Below are positions 1 to 8,374 of a stretch of 64,000 bases of DNA, piece by piece. Numbering within the stretch: position 1 is the stretch's first letter; every line of letters begins with the position of its first letter. The notes beneath the pieces were generated by a model that was not told where the DNA came from, searched no databases, and worked only from the letters and a program-made list of their open reading frames with translations. Location of the stretch: IMG/VR virus record IMGVR_UViG_3300035691_000004, positions 1-64,000 of that record. One strand, given 5' to 3'. The position numbers and the translations under genes are program-made. Origin of the DNA: a virus.

Positions 1-169
1 TGCCGTTCATCGTCTGCTGCATCTTGCGCGTTCCGTATCCGCGCCAATTAGTGCCCAGAGAAAGCACTTCGCCGTTGCGAGTTATCGCGTAATCAGGGAA
101 TCCGGGTATCGGCGTCGCTTCCTTCGCCAGCCGTTCGAGCGCGTCGAGGAGCTTCGAGGGGTCAGACAT
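1..169 (-). CDS. NUMOD4-type homing endonuclease, N-terminal fragment (cut by window edge)
   Basis: The ATG at 169 opens a frame that runs without a stop to base 1, giving 56 residues of a longer protein. Residues about 20-38 read PGFPDYAITRNGEVLS, the pattern of a NUMOD4 DNA-binding module, which precedes HNH nuclease domains in phage homing endonucleases. The HNH part would lie left of the window and cannot be seen. The start overlaps the end of the upstream gene by 8 nt, so it is read as the last visible gene of the leftward early operon. Confidence 0.7.
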   Translation of the reverse strand, partial: MSDPSKLLDALERLAKEATPIPGFPDYAITRNGEVLSLGTNWRGYGTRKMQQTMNG

Positions 170-461
170 CGGTGGCCTTCTTCTTCGGCATCACGCGCTC
201 GCAATACTGCTGGTCGGTCTCGCCAGGGAGCTTCTTCTCCCACGTTGGGGCGCGGCACTCCGGACACCAACCGAGCCCGCGAGTATGTCCGCGCGGGCCT
301 TCCCAGCCGCATGAGCCGCACTGCATGAGCACTTGCTCTTTGCTCGCGGGCCCGGTGTAGTCGACCTCGCTGGGAATCTCGCACTCGATCGCGCGAGCCA
401 ACATGTCCAGGTCTGGGTTGGCAGCGAGGTGCTTGTTATTGGGGAAGTAGCGGTCAGACAT
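162..461 (-). CDS. Zinc-ribbon hypothetical protein
   Basis: This 99-residue protein has a CGSCGW...CPEC arrangement in its middle, consistent with one four-cysteine zinc site; the rest is hydrophilic with a Lys-rich end (MPKKKATDV). A longer frame exists upstream, but the ATG at 461 makes an 8 nt overlap with the preceding gene, the same junction style as the next pair. Function is unknown. It is one of several small Cys-pair proteins in the early operon. Confidence 0.7.
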   Translation of the reverse strand: MSDRYFPNNKHLAANPDLDMLARAIECEIPSEVDYTGPASKEQVLMQCGSCGWEGPRGHTRGLGWCPECRAPTWEKKLPGETDQQYCERVMPKKKATDV

Positions 462-702
462 TGGTGGCCTCTCTGTGAGGGTTCGGCGGAGCACTCTCGC
501 CCAGCTCGTATCGGTAGCGCGTCTGCCCTGCTTTCCACCCCGCGTCCCACGCCTCCGCCAGCTCCCTTGCGTGCTCTGCTTCTCGAGCTGCGAGACCAGC
601 ACGGTAGCCGGCGGCGAAGGTTCCCTTGTCCGTATCGTTCATTAAGCACTCGTCGGAATCGACGTAGCCATCCCACGCCTTTTCGATCGGGTCGTCAGCC
701 AC
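454..702 (-). CDS. Small hypothetical protein
   Basis: 82 residues, starting at GTG 702. It is acidic to neutral and mostly helical, with an Ala/Glu-rich middle (AAREAEHARELAEAWDAGW). No recognised family. It overlaps both neighbours by 8 nt, and its last codons (ATNV) fall in the same AATGTCTGA junction seen at the end of the next gene (ATDV). Assigned as real from the overlap chain and the absence of a better frame. Confidence 0.6.
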   Translation of the reverse strand: MADDPIEKAWDGYVDSDECLMNDTDKGTFAAGYRAGLAAREAEHARELAEAWDAGWKAGQTRYRYELGESAPPNPHREATNV

Positions 703-1300
703 GGTGGTCTCCTCGGTCGAAAAGTTCAGCCAGCTCAGCCGCGTAGGGTCCGATGTTGCGGTTCCTCCGGTAGTATTCGGCCTGGTCGCGGAGATACTTC
801 ACGACCGCTGCGCGCTCCTCGGAGACTGCGGAGCGTTCGGCGTCGGCGATGAGTTGAGCGAGTGCACCGCACTGCTTGCCAACGTGTTTCGTTTCGCCTT
901 CGTCGATGAAGCGCTGCCGGTCAGCGCGCTCGCTTTTCCTATCGAGGTGATGCATCGGATAGAGAAAATCTATCGCTGTCTCGCGGTGTCGGGGGAGCAC
1001 GGGCGCGTGTTCGGGTTGGGGTGTTGCGTCGGTCACGGCTTGGGCTTCCTCGGGGTGGAGCGCGGGACGTAGACGCTGGAATTCAGAGGTTTGCGATTGT
1101 CCGCTAGCTGCGAGCAGCTGCGCCGAAAGACCGAGCCGGATCATGGCCTCGGTGGCACCGGACCGTAGCTTCTCGTTGGCTGCTTTGAGGCGGGCGATGG
1201 TGCGCAGACGACAGTTATCTCCACCGCTCACGATGCAGTGGGGCTCGCCCGGTTTTGCCGAGTCGGGTAACCCGCACTCGGGGCAGGTTTGCTCGCTCAC
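695..1300 (-). CDS. Hypothetical protein with N-terminal zinc knuckle
   Basis: 201 residues from GTG 1300, which overlaps the TGA of the upstream gene (GTGA). The N terminus has CPECGLPDS followed by two more cysteines (HCIVSGGDNC), a likely zinc knuckle. The C-terminal half is charged and helical. No enzyme motif seen. It sits in the leftward early operon. Confidence 0.65.
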   Translation of the reverse strand: MSEQTCPECGLPDSAKPGEPHCIVSGGDNCRLRTIARLKAANEKLRSGATEAMIRLGLSAQLLAASGQSQTSEFQRLRPALHPEEAQAVTDATPQPEHAPVLPRHRETAIDFLYPMHHLDRKSERADRQRFIDEGETKHVGKQCGALAQLIADAERSAVSEERAAVVKYLRDQAEYYRRNRNIGPYAAELAELFDRGDHRG

Positions 1301-1440
1301 GACAGCCTCACGCTTATGTGCTGGACGAGCCAGATCACAATTTCAACGAGCTTCCAGAGTCCGAGCGGGACGGAGACGCAGCACGTCACCACCAGCACCT
1401 CGAGCGCTCTGCCTATCGCTGCTCCGCAGTAGTCGTTCAC
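1297..1440 (-). CDS. Small membrane protein
   Basis: 47 residues from GTG 1440, preceded at short distance by AGGAGGGGAC, a near-perfect Shine-Dalgarno sequence; this is why the short form is chosen over a longer upstream frame. The protein is nearly all hydrophobic, with one or two membrane segments (ALEVLVVTCCVSVPLGLW and LVEIVIWLVQ). Function unknown. Confidence 0.65.
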   Translation of the reverse strand: MNDYCGAAIGRALEVLVVTCCVSVPLGLWKLVEIVIWLVQHISVRLS

Positions 1441-1661
1441 GTCCCCTCCTTGGGTTGATCGACGCGCTCTCGGGCAACCAGTGCCCGCTCCGGGTTTGGG
1501 TGTCCGCAAAATGGGCACGACACGCACACGACGGCATGAGATGGGCCCGTCACATAGACGATTCGATCCGGGTTTTCGCGAAGCCTGAATCCGTGCCAGT
1601 CGCGCACGCCGAGTCCGAGGACATGGCGCATCTCCAGGCAACACTCGCCGAGCTTGCTCAC
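1437..1661 (-). CDS. Small Cys-rich hypothetical protein
   Basis: 74 residues from GTG 1661, which overlaps the preceding stop as GTGA. It has early cysteines (GECC) and a CVSCPFCGHP motif near the C-terminal third, suggesting a zinc-binding fold. No catalytic motif. Start choice rests on the overlap. Confidence 0.6.
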   Translation of the reverse strand: MSKLGECCLEMRHVLGLGVRDWHGFRLRENPDRIVYVTGPSHAVVCVSCPFCGHPNPERALVARERVDQPKEGT

Positions 1662-1906
1662 GGCTGCTCCTTCCCTCGCTCGGCCGCAACCGAGCACACG
1701 ACTGAATGCTCCGCCGCGTTGAACTCCGGCGACACCATCAGCGGGCAGCCTGGGCATCGAACCTTTCCCGCGTTCGCCTCGCGCTCGATTTGCAGACCAA
1801 GAATCTTGACCACCAGACACTCCGCTTCAAGTTGCGCCTTGCGCCTCGCCTGCTCGTCCTGGTCGCGACGCAACGTGCAAGCTGCGCATGAACACTCACC
1901 CCTCAC
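1658..1906 (-). CDS. Small zinc-knuckle protein
   Basis: 82 residues from GTG 1906 in a GTGA overlap. Two cysteine clusters are visible, CSCAAC at the N terminus and CPGCP in the middle, separated by a charged helix. Likely a small metal-binding protein; role not known. Confidence 0.6.
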   Translation of the reverse strand: MRGECSCAACTLRRDQDEQARRKAQLEAECLVVKILGLQIEREANAGKVRCPGCPLMVSPEFNAAEHSVVCSVAAERGKEQP

Positions 1907-4218
1907 GGCTTCCCTCGCTCGGGAGCGGGTGGGGGCTCTCCGCCAAGCGCTCGCACAATCCCCAACGCTACATCGTGCACGTAGTACTTTCCGAACGCGC
2001 GAGATGGACCTCTCGAGCTGCGCAGCATGCCCTGAGCGAGAGTCAGCGCCCGCTCCACATCCGGAGCTCCTCCTACTGGAGGGGTGGCCCCAAGCGAGCG
2101 TAGTTCCTCTTCCGTCATGCGTCCGTGGTCTCCTTCGTGGCCCTCATTACGCTCGCAGCGCTCGTCGCACCCTATGAGCCCCATGCATTGGCGCGGCTGC
2201 TCGGGAGCGGCGGCTTCCGGTGCCACCTTCTCCGGCCACCAAGTAACGTTCATGCCGGTTCCGGCTCCGAACTCTTTCCACCAGTCGGGGTGACAGGTCT
2301 TGCACGGTAGGACCCATTTGCTGCCGTAGACGCTGCCTCTGTCGTAGGCCTTGTAGCCGCCGTCACATACCTCGGAGCAGCAGCCGTCCTGGCACGGAAG
2401 TCGGCGCGTATTGGGCCTACGCTCTGCCGGGGTCTGCGTTGTAATGGGCGTTGGCGTGATGGGAGAGGGAGCGGCGGCTTGCTCCCCTGCTGGCTCGTCT
2501 CGTCCGACCATGAAGTTTTCCCAATCTGTCATCGCGTGCCGAAGGGATCGCAGCGGCTCTCTGATTTCGAGCTCCCGTTGCTTCGTCGGATTTAGGTGGC
2601 CGCCGATTGCGTTGTCGAGCTTGTCGGCGGCATCGCGTAACGCTTGTCCGAGCAGAATCGCCTTGGTTCCGATGCGGCGCTCCCATGCTGGAGCTGGGGC
2701 GGACTTGGCTGGGAACGCTTCGTTTTCGCCATCGCCAATGGCGGCGGTCAGCGCATCGTCAGCTCGCTCGATAATGTCGAACCAACCACCAGGTGGTGTG
2801 TCTCCGTTGATGCCGCCGAGAATCTCTCTGGCCAGACGCGCTGCCGCCTCCCACGCCGCCAGCCTCCCCCGTACCTCCACGAGCTCCGCTTCTAGGTTTG
2901 GTAGGCTGGCTAGGAAGGCTTCGGTGCGGGCTACTTTGGATTGGAGGGAGGTGAGCTCGGAGCGGAGGGCCTCTTCGTCGCGCTCAGCCTCTGCAATGGT
3001 CGACTTGGCGTCCGCAATCCACTCGATGATGCACGCGGCGTCACCGACCGGCCCGTGCGATGCGCGTTTGCCGATTTCGGCGTGAACCTGGGCCAACTGC
3101 TTCCGCGCCTCGTCCCGCTCCCCTGCAAATTGGACGGCTTCGGCTTCGCGTTCGGTGAGGGTTTTGCGGAGGGAATCCAATTCCACAGACATCGCTGCAC
3201 CGATTCGGTGGGTTTCGCGGATGAACTCCGCAATACCGCGCTCCGGCTCGCCGCCAACCTCCCGGATCGCGTCGTCGAGCGCCTGCAGTTCTTCGTCCAG
3301 CATTTCGACTTTGCCGTTCAGCTCCGCCACTCGCTCTGATTGATCGGGTGGGAGTGAGCGGAGCAGTGCAATGGCCTTGCGCGTCTGTTGCATCGGGAAA
3401 CCGACGTTTCCTTCCGTCATGTCGCAGAGCGCTTCATCCAGCAACTCCAGCGCTCTCTCTAGCCCTCCTGCTGGTGAGGGCGCATCCAGCTTGCGCAGTA
3501 CCGCCTGAACTTCCGGTCGCTTTAGTTCCTCGGCGGCAGCCGCTAGGTCTGCGTCGTCGGGCAGGTTCTCGCTCCACTTGCGGAACGCCGCTAGCTGGGC
3601 CTCTAGCTCGGCGACGCGCCTGGCCTGCTCGCGGATTTTCTGAGAGCTGCGCGCTGCGTGAGAGCTGAAGTTGTCGGGCAACGCCTCTCGGCCCAGACGG
3701 AGCACTTCGGCATCCAGATCGGCGATGCGCGCCCATTCCTTGCACAAGCGAGGCACGAAGTTTTCGAGCTTCTCTCCGGGCTCCGCGCCGCATTGGTTGG
3801 CGATGTCTTGGAGCATGCTCCAGTACTTGCCCATTTCGTCGCGGGTGCGCTTTTCCTCCGCTTCGAGCTCGGAGATGCGCTTGCACTTGACTCCCTCGAC
3901 GCAAAGCTCCTCACCTGGCAGTAGGTCAGATTCATTCTTCGGCTTCTTGCAGTGGGCGCAGACGTAGCGCGGGCGCTGCCCTCCCCGGGGCTCGGCTGGC
4001 TCGGAGGTGGGGGCGGGGCGGCCAGCTTGGTGCTGCTCGTCGAGGTATCTCAGGATCGATTCGATGAAAACGTCGGCGCTGATATGCAGGTGCGGCCTGT
4101 AGCGCTCGTTAAACGCCGGATCGCCTCCGCATCCCGGCCCGACCTTTAGCCAAATTTCCCTGCGAATCTCCAGGATGCGTTCGCTCGGCAGGCTCTCCGG
4201 TGCTTCGGGCTCGGTCAT
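1903..4218 (-). CDS. Large coiled-coil protein with terminal zinc motifs
   Basis: 771 residues, the largest gene of the early operon. Residues about 85-115 contain CAHCKKP...C...C. Roughly residues 110-580 are a long run of Glu/Lys/Arg/Leu heptad-like sequence predicted to be coiled coil. The C-terminal 200 residues carry several Cys pairs (CQDGCC, CKTC, CMGLIGCDERC). The architecture suggests a scaffold or DNA-associated filament, but no family is recognised and no ATPase or nuclease motif is seen. It overlaps both neighbours by 4 nt. Confidence 0.75.
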   Translation of the reverse strand: MTEPEAPESLPSERILEIRREIWLKVGPGCGGDPAFNERYRPHLHISADVFIESILRYLDEQHQAGRPAPTSEPAEPRGGQRPRYVCAHCKKPKNESDLLPGEELCVEGVKCKRISELEAEEKRTRDEMGKYWSMLQDIANQCGAEPGEKLENFVPRLCKEWARIADLDAEVLRLGREALPDNFSSHAARSSQKIREQARRVAELEAQLAAFRKWSENLPDDADLAAAAEELKRPEVQAVLRKLDAPSPAGGLERALELLDEALCDMTEGNVGFPMQQTRKAIALLRSLPPDQSERVAELNGKVEMLDEELQALDDAIREVGGEPERGIAEFIRETHRIGAAMSVELDSLRKTLTEREAEAVQFAGERDEARKQLAQVHAEIGKRASHGPVGDAACIIEWIADAKSTIAEAERDEEALRSELTSLQSKVARTEAFLASLPNLEAELVEVRGRLAAWEAAARLAREILGGINGDTPPGGWFDIIERADDALTAAIGDGENEAFPAKSAPAPAWERRIGTKAILLGQALRDAADKLDNAIGGHLNPTKQRELEIREPLRSLRHAMTDWENFMVGRDEPAGEQAAAPSPITPTPITTQTPAERRPNTRRLPCQDGCCSEVCDGGYKAYDRGSVYGSKWVLPCKTCHPDWWKEFGAGTGMNVTWWPEKVAPEAAAPEQPRQCMGLIGCDERCERNEGHEGDHGRMTEEELRSLGATPPVGGAPDVERALTLAQGMLRSSRGPSRAFGKYYVHDVALGIVRALGGEPPPAPERGKP

Positions 4219-4466
4219 GTCTGCTCCTTTGAAAGCGCGGCGTAGTACACAGGCTCGGACTCGGCGCTCACGAGGTAGCGCTGCAGCTTGCCGGATTCGT
4301 CACGCACGAGCAGGGCCACGTCTCTGTTGAAGTAGATTCCGTCAACGTTGCCGTCCGTGTCTTGGTCGGCGTATTCGATCGCGGCCATCTCGGCGTCGTA
4401 AGCCGTGACATCCGCGGCTGACTCTTCGTCGCTGTTAAGTTCATCCCAGACCTTGAAAGCTGGCAT
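4215..4466 (-). CDS. Small acidic hypothetical protein
   Basis: 83 residues from ATG 4466, which shares its A with the upstream stop (TGATG). The in-frame TTG one codon earlier is a less likely start. The protein is strongly acidic with many Asp/Glu in the first half. Function unknown. Confidence 0.65.
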   Translation of the reverse strand: MPAFKVWDELNSDEESAADVTAYDAEMAAIEYADQDTDGNVDGIYFNRDVALLVRDESGKLQRYLVSAESEPVYYAALSKEQT

Positions 4467-5047
4467 CAATCCCCCACCAGCGAATCATCGCAATCCCACG
4501 GGTGCGACCTGGCGAGCTCCCGCGACTCCGCCGTCACCCTCGGCCGATTCCTCCGCTCAAACGCCGCGACCCTCTCCCGTGCCGCTACCTGCCCGGGCAG
4601 TGCAGCCGTCCTCTCCGCCACCGCCGAGTCGACGTACTTCGGTGAGCTCCGGAGCGAGCAGTACACGCAGAGCGTCCCGGTGCATGGGGCGCGGCAGTCT
4701 GAGCAGGTAGCCTCCGCTACGGGCTGAGCGGGTTTATCGTGTCCAGCACCCGAAGATGCTTGGGCTGCCTGGTTACCTTCGGCAGTTCCCGCAGAACCCG
4801 TAACGGAGTCTTTGAGGGGCTGCTGAGCTACGGCGTCTTGCTCAACGAGCATCCCAGTAGCAATTCCATAGATTCCGCACTCTTGCTGCGTGCCGCACGG
4901 CAGCAGTTTGATTCCGTTTGGCTCAGTCCACCACAGACCGTTGCGATACTTTGCGGGCGAGGTCAGCTCGTACACCGAACCATCCGGGAATAGCCGCACG
5001 CGCGTTCCGACCGGAAGCGCGGCGTACATGCAATTGCTGTCGTTCAC
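4466..5047 (-). CDS. Hypothetical protein with C-terminal Cys cluster
   Basis: 193 residues from GTG 5047 (GTGA overlap with the upstream gene). The N-terminal 60 residues look like a small beta-rich module (LPVGTRVRLFPDGSVYELTS), then a Gly/Ala/Ser linker, then CSDCRAPCTGTLCVYC, a zinc-like cluster, and a basic tail. No known family. Confidence 0.65.
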   Translation of the reverse strand: MNDSNCMYAALPVGTRVRLFPDGSVYELTSPAKYRNGLWWTEPNGIKLLPCGTQQECGIYGIATGMLVEQDAVAQQPLKDSVTGSAGTAEGNQAAQASSGAGHDKPAQPVAEATCSDCRAPCTGTLCVYCSLRSSPKYVDSAVAERTAALPGQVAARERVAAFERRNRPRVTAESRELARSHPWDCDDSLVGD

Positions 5048-5256
5048 TTGCTCACCGCCCGGCGCATCGCATCCACGAACTTCAGCACTTCCGGACTCGC
5101 CCCTTCGAGCAGCCCTTTCCTTTTCGCCGCGCGTTCCTGCATGGCGTCCTTTGCTTTCGCGTCTGCCGTGTCCAGTGCCGCGAGCTCGACACAGAGGCTT
5201 GCTGCTGCATGCTCGGGGCTACGGGTGCGGGGTTTGGGGGTGGGTTTGGCGGTCAT
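5044..5256 (-). CDS. Small helical hypothetical protein
   Basis: 70 residues from ATG 5256, which overlaps the preceding TGA as ATGA. The chain is Ala/Lys/Glu-rich and probably a helical hairpin. The longer reading upstream would overlap the preceding gene heavily and is not used. Confidence 0.6.
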   Translation of the reverse strand: MTAKPTPKPRTRSPEHAAASLCVELAALDTADAKAKDAMQERAAKRKGLLEGASPEVLKFVDAMRRAVSK

Positions 5257-5855
5257 GCTGCCCTCATCGGAACGTTCAGTCGGACCACCGTGCGTTGCGC
5301 ATCTCGAGCCAGCGGCAGAGACTCGTGCAGCAATGACCCCGTCTCGCCGACCCACGCCACCCCAGGTAGCATCGGGACGACTCGCAGCCGGTCGCGCTTC
5401 ACGTGCCGGCAGTCACCGTGACCGTCCGTCTCGCCGCTCCACTGACCAGTGAGCGCTTGGCAACCTAGCGCATCGGACGCGATGACAACCAGCTCGCGAG
5501 CTCGGCTCGCGCGCTGACCACCGTGTCCGGGGCCCGGCGCTGGTTGCGGATTGTGTCCGGGACCGGACGGGCCAGGCGGTCCACCATGGTCCACCGTGCC
5601 CGGGTTCCAGTAGTTGTCGACATGCAGCCCGGGCCGACGGTGAAAGTCGCCACGCCGAACATCGGCCTGGTCGATCATCAGGAAGCATTTTCCGGCCGGC
5701 TCGATGCCGCGGAGCATCGCATCCACCGTGCGCTGCCACCTCGCCAAGTGAGCCGGCAACCCTTCGGACTTCAGGAACGGGGCCATGTAGACGCGCTCGC
5801 CGGTAAACTCTGCAAACGAAACCCGTGCGCCTTTGCAAACTATACTGGTTTTCAT
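5253..5855 (-). CDS. Putative Fe(II)/2-oxoglutarate-type dioxygenase-like protein
   Basis: 200 residues from ATG 5855, preceded by GAGGAG at good spacing; a TTG just before it is the alternative start. The core reads RRPGLHVDNYW (His78-x-Asp80), then a Gly/Pro/His-rich loop, then LLHES and RTVVRLNVP near the end. An H-x-D pair, a distal His and a following Arg are the metal- and cosubstrate-ligand layout of double-stranded beta-helix dioxygenases. I recall similar unannotated phage proteins with the same RPGLHVD and RTVVRLN blocks, but the enzymatic role is inference. It could also be a non-catalytic cupin. Confidence 0.45.
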   Translation of the reverse strand: MKTSIVCKGARVSFAEFTGERVYMAPFLKSEGLPAHLARWQRTVDAMLRGIEPAGKCFLMIDQADVRRGDFHRRPGLHVDNYWNPGTVDHGGPPGPSGPGHNPQPAPGPGHGGQRASRARELVVIASDALGCQALTGQWSGETDGHGDCRHVKRDRLRVVPMLPGVAWVGETGSLLHESLPLARDAQRTVVRLNVPMRAA

Positions 5856-5940
5856 CAATCACTCCTCAGGTAGAAATTAGGTGCCCCGTGTTGCTCCGGA
5901 CGGGGCGGCCGGCGCTGCTTAGGGGAAGCAGGCGAGACTG

Positions 5941-6195
5941 TCAGGAGGCCGCCGCCTTCCTCTGTTCTGCGTGCTGCTCGCCGAGTGCCACGAGCTCGGA
6001 CGGCTTCATGCCCAAAGCCTTAGCTATGCAGCGGATGGTCTCGAGCGTCGGGGATTTCTGGCCGAGCTCGATGCTGGAGATGTGGCCTTGACCGAAACCG
6101 GAGCGAAGGGCGAGCTCGAGTTGGGTGATGCCGGCATTGTTGCGCAGAGCAGCGACGGCGCGGCCGAAGTCGTATTCGGGGCGTTGGCGCGCCAT
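5941..6195 (-). CDS. XRE-family helix-turn-helix regulator
   Basis: 84 residues. Residues about 10-65 form a canonical HTH_3 domain (AGITQLELALRSGFGQGHI, followed by SSIEL and SPTLETIRCIAKALG). The C-terminal tail is short. It is the downstream member of the exonuclease cluster, sharing one base with the upstream stop (TGATG). It may feed back on the leftward operon. It lacks a dimerisation or peptidase domain and so is not a full CI-type repressor. Confidence 0.85.
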   Translation of the reverse strand: MARQRPEYDFGRAVAALRNNAGITQLELALRSGFGQGHISSIELGQKSPTLETIRCIAKALGMKPSELVALGEQHAEQRKAAAS

Positions 6196-6770
6196 CAGAA
6201 CATCCGCTCTTCTTGCTCCGGCGACAGCTCGCCCGAGTCGTCGAAGGCATCGTGCTCCGGTTCGGCTGGAGTCGCTGCGGCCGGCGGTTGAGCTGGCGCG
6301 GGCTCCGGTTGCTTGGCCTGCCCATTGCCGTTCGCGCCTTTGCCAGTGGGGACGAGTCGGCGAATCTTCGGCTTCTTGCGTGGCATCCGGATCTCCACCT
6401 CGATCGCTTCCTTGATGTCGGGGCTACCCTGCACCCGGATCGCGTCCACGGTCTCGCGCCCGAACTTGTCTTTCTCTGGAACGAACGTCACGCTCTTGCC
6501 GACCCAGTCCGCTGGCTTCCTGCCGAACATCTCGCGGATGCACTGGCCGTTCGTGCTGTTGAGCACGAGCTGCATCTTGGTCTGCCGGAAGCACAGGATA
6601 CCGCGTGTTCGCTCGCCGCCCTTGTCCTGCGGCAAGTCCTCGAGCATCACGTCGGCGATCGTGAGCGTCGCGGGCTTGCCCTTGAATAGCCCGGCCTTGA
6701 GGAACCTTCCGGGGAACATCTCGTCGTAGTCCACCGGCTTGCGCATGGATTCGTTCTGCTGCTGCGACAT
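6195..6770 (-). CDS. Conserved phage recombination-partner protein
   Basis: 191 residues from ATG 6770 (TGATG overlap with the exonuclease gene). The first 140 residues (FPGRFLKAGLFKGKPATLTI, then GKSVTFVPEKDKFG) match a conserved phage protein I have seen beside RecE-like exonucleases. The C terminus is a Pro/Ala linker with an acidic tip (DDSGELSPEQEERMF), like the tails of single-strand DNA-binding proteins. A role in strand annealing or ssDNA binding is inferred from position and tail only. Confidence 0.6.
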   Translation of the reverse strand: MSQQQNESMRKPVDYDEMFPGRFLKAGLFKGKPATLTIADVMLEDLPQDKGGERTRGILCFRQTKMQLVLNSTNGQCIREMFGRKPADWVGKSVTFVPEKDKFGRETVDAIRVQGSPDIKEAIEVEIRMPRKKPKIRRLVPTGKGANGNGQAKQPEPAPAQPPAAATPAEPEHDAFDDSGELSPEQEERMF

Positions 6771-7702
6771 CACTTGCTCCAATCGAGGTTGAGTCCCGAG
6801 GCATCTTCGTCTTCCTCGGGAATTGCCCAGTGCGGTAGATAGAGTGTTCGTTCGATGCCGCCGCCCTTGCCGGGCCACTCGTCGCGTTCCGTGCAGTCGC
6901 GCAGCTTCACGAGTAGCTCGCGGTAAGCGTCGCGTCCGATGTCCAGTACTTCCTCTGGAACGTCGTACACGACCACGTCATATGGCTCGAACGATTCAAC
7001 GGCGATGATCTTGGCGAGCGGCTCCTTGCCGGTGATCGCCTCGAGCCCATCGAAATAGTACGCGAGTTGTAGATGGTAGTCGAGCTTCGCGGAGTCTCGC
7101 GTGAACCAAAAAGGGTCGGCATCGCGCGCGGACTTCAGATCGGGAATGCACGCTGTTCCGGCGATCGTAGTCAGCCAATCGAGGCGACCGCAGCATTGAA
7201 TACCGGTCTCCTTGTCGAGCCACGTCATGGCTACTTCTGGGCGACCGACGGCGAGGTACTTCATCGCGCATGGGTCCGAGCGAATCGCCTGGCTGATCGC
7301 GATTGCCTCCTCGTACTCCTCGTCCCGGATGATCGTTTTCCCCGGGTGCGCCGACATGAACGACTCCCAGGCGTTGCCGCGGCGCTGGCGGGTCTTCCCT
7401 TCGTCGCTCCTCGCCTGCCAGATCACGTATTCGCGCAGGAACCGGTCCGGCTCAAGCGTGGCGATATGCGCATAGATGCCGAGCGACATGGCGTTCGTTG
7501 GCTTCTTCGGCTTGCGCGTGCGGTGCCGGTAATGCTTCGGCGACTTGCGCATCTCCTTGAGAGCGGTGATGTGCACACCGGGCAGTTGGTCGTACTCGTA
7601 TTCGCCGCGGAAGTAGAGGCGGGCGAAGTCGTTCGCGGGTGGCGGCGCACCGGGGGCGGTCGCGATCAGGGAGGCGCGGAGTTGCTGTTCGAGGTCAGCC
7701 AT
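6770..7702 (-). CDS. RecE/exonuclease VIII-like PD-(D/E)XK nuclease
   Basis: 310 residues. ATG 7702 is chosen because GAGGTGGAG lies just upstream and it overlaps the preceding gene by 8 nt. The N terminus (HITALKEMRKSPKHYRHR) and the block GRLDWL...IPDLKSA...QLAYY match the DUF3799/RecB-like exonuclease core: Asp in GRLDW, Asp-x-Lys in PDLKS, Gln-Tyr in the final helix. It should degrade one strand of double-stranded ends for recombination or genome circularisation together with the 6195-6770 product. Confidence 0.8.
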   Translation of the reverse strand: MADLEQQLRASLIATAPGAPPPANDFARLYFRGEYEYDQLPGVHITALKEMRKSPKHYRHRTRKPKKPTNAMSLGIYAHIATLEPDRFLREYVIWQARSDEGKTRQRRGNAWESFMSAHPGKTIIRDEEYEEAIAISQAIRSDPCAMKYLAVGRPEVAMTWLDKETGIQCCGRLDWLTTIAGTACIPDLKSARDADPFWFTRDSAKLDYHLQLAYYFDGLEAITGKEPLAKIIAVESFEPYDVVVYDVPEEVLDIGRDAYRELLVKLRDCTERDEWPGKGGGIERTLYLPHWAIPEEDEDASGLNLDWSK

Positions 7703-8015
7703 GCTCCACCTCATCGGCTCGCCTCTCGAGCTGCGAGCAGTGAGCGGCAGCGCAAAGCGCCTCCCGCAGGTTCGCTCCCCTGCACTCGAACTTACGGCAA
7801 CAGTCCGCATCCTGAACGGCGACAATCACATCTCCCTTATCGCGCAGTGTGAACAGGCTGAACTCGCTCTCGAGCAGGTCGATCGAGCGCGAGCCGCTGG
7901 CCACGAGCTCTAGAGCGATCAAAACGATCTGTTGCTCTGCGTCGGTCCGCGACGCCTGCGACTGAATGAGTGCCGAGCGGACGACGGCAACGGCTTGTTC
8001 TAGGTCGGTAGTCAT
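7695..8015 (-). CDS. Small hypothetical protein
   Basis: 106 residues from ATG 8015 (ATGA overlap). Mostly helical, with CCRKFEC and further Cys/His residues in the second half. It precedes the exonuclease gene and is probably co-translated with it. No family recognised. Confidence 0.6.
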   Translation of the reverse strand: MTTDLEQAVAVVRSALIQSQASRTDAEQQIVLIALELVASGSRSIDLLESEFSLFTLRDKGDVIVAVQDADCCRKFECRGANLREALCAAAHCSQLERRADEVEHG

Positions 8016-8374
8016 GGCGGCGAGACCTTCCCAAGCGCGCTCACAACGTCATCGATCAAGAGCACGACCCCGCCCTGCATCTGGCCATAGGAGGCCTCGA
8101 GTTCGCGGAGGCCTAGCTCGTCATCCGGGTCCACGCTGCTGAGCGCGGCGGTGATTTGCTCGTGAGCGCGGCGCAGTTCTGCGAGCGAGGCGGTGCGCTG
8201 CTCGCGGGTGCGAACTAACTCCGCTGGCGGGCAAGGATAGTTGTAGTCGCAGGACATCTTCCCTCCGCTCGGAAGCTCCAGCACGCCGTTGCAGTGGTAG
8301 AACTTCGAGCGGTCGTCGTTGGTTCCGGTGCCCCAACGGTCGCGCGTGCCGCACTTTGGACAGGTGAAGCTCAC
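8012..8374 (-). CDS. Zinc-ribbon hypothetical protein
   Basis: 120 residues from GTG 8374, overlapping the preceding stop as GTGA. The N terminus is a zinc ribbon (FTCPKCGTRDRW ... HC ... CDYNYPC), followed by a helical C-terminal half (Glu/Leu/Ala). Function unknown; the fold suggests nucleic-acid or protein binding. Confidence 0.65.
   Translation of the reverse strand: MSFTCPKCGTRDRWGTGTNDDRSKFYHCNGVLELPSGGKMSCDYNYPCPPAELVRTREQRTASLAELRRAHEQITAALSSVDPDDELGLRELEASYGQMQGGVVLLIDDVVSALGKVSPP

Noticed and set aside
2411-3085. 224-residue plus-strand frame
   Set aside because: Lies opposite the coiled-coil gene 1903-4218, has no ribosome site, and its Ser/Arg-rich composition is that of a shadow frame.
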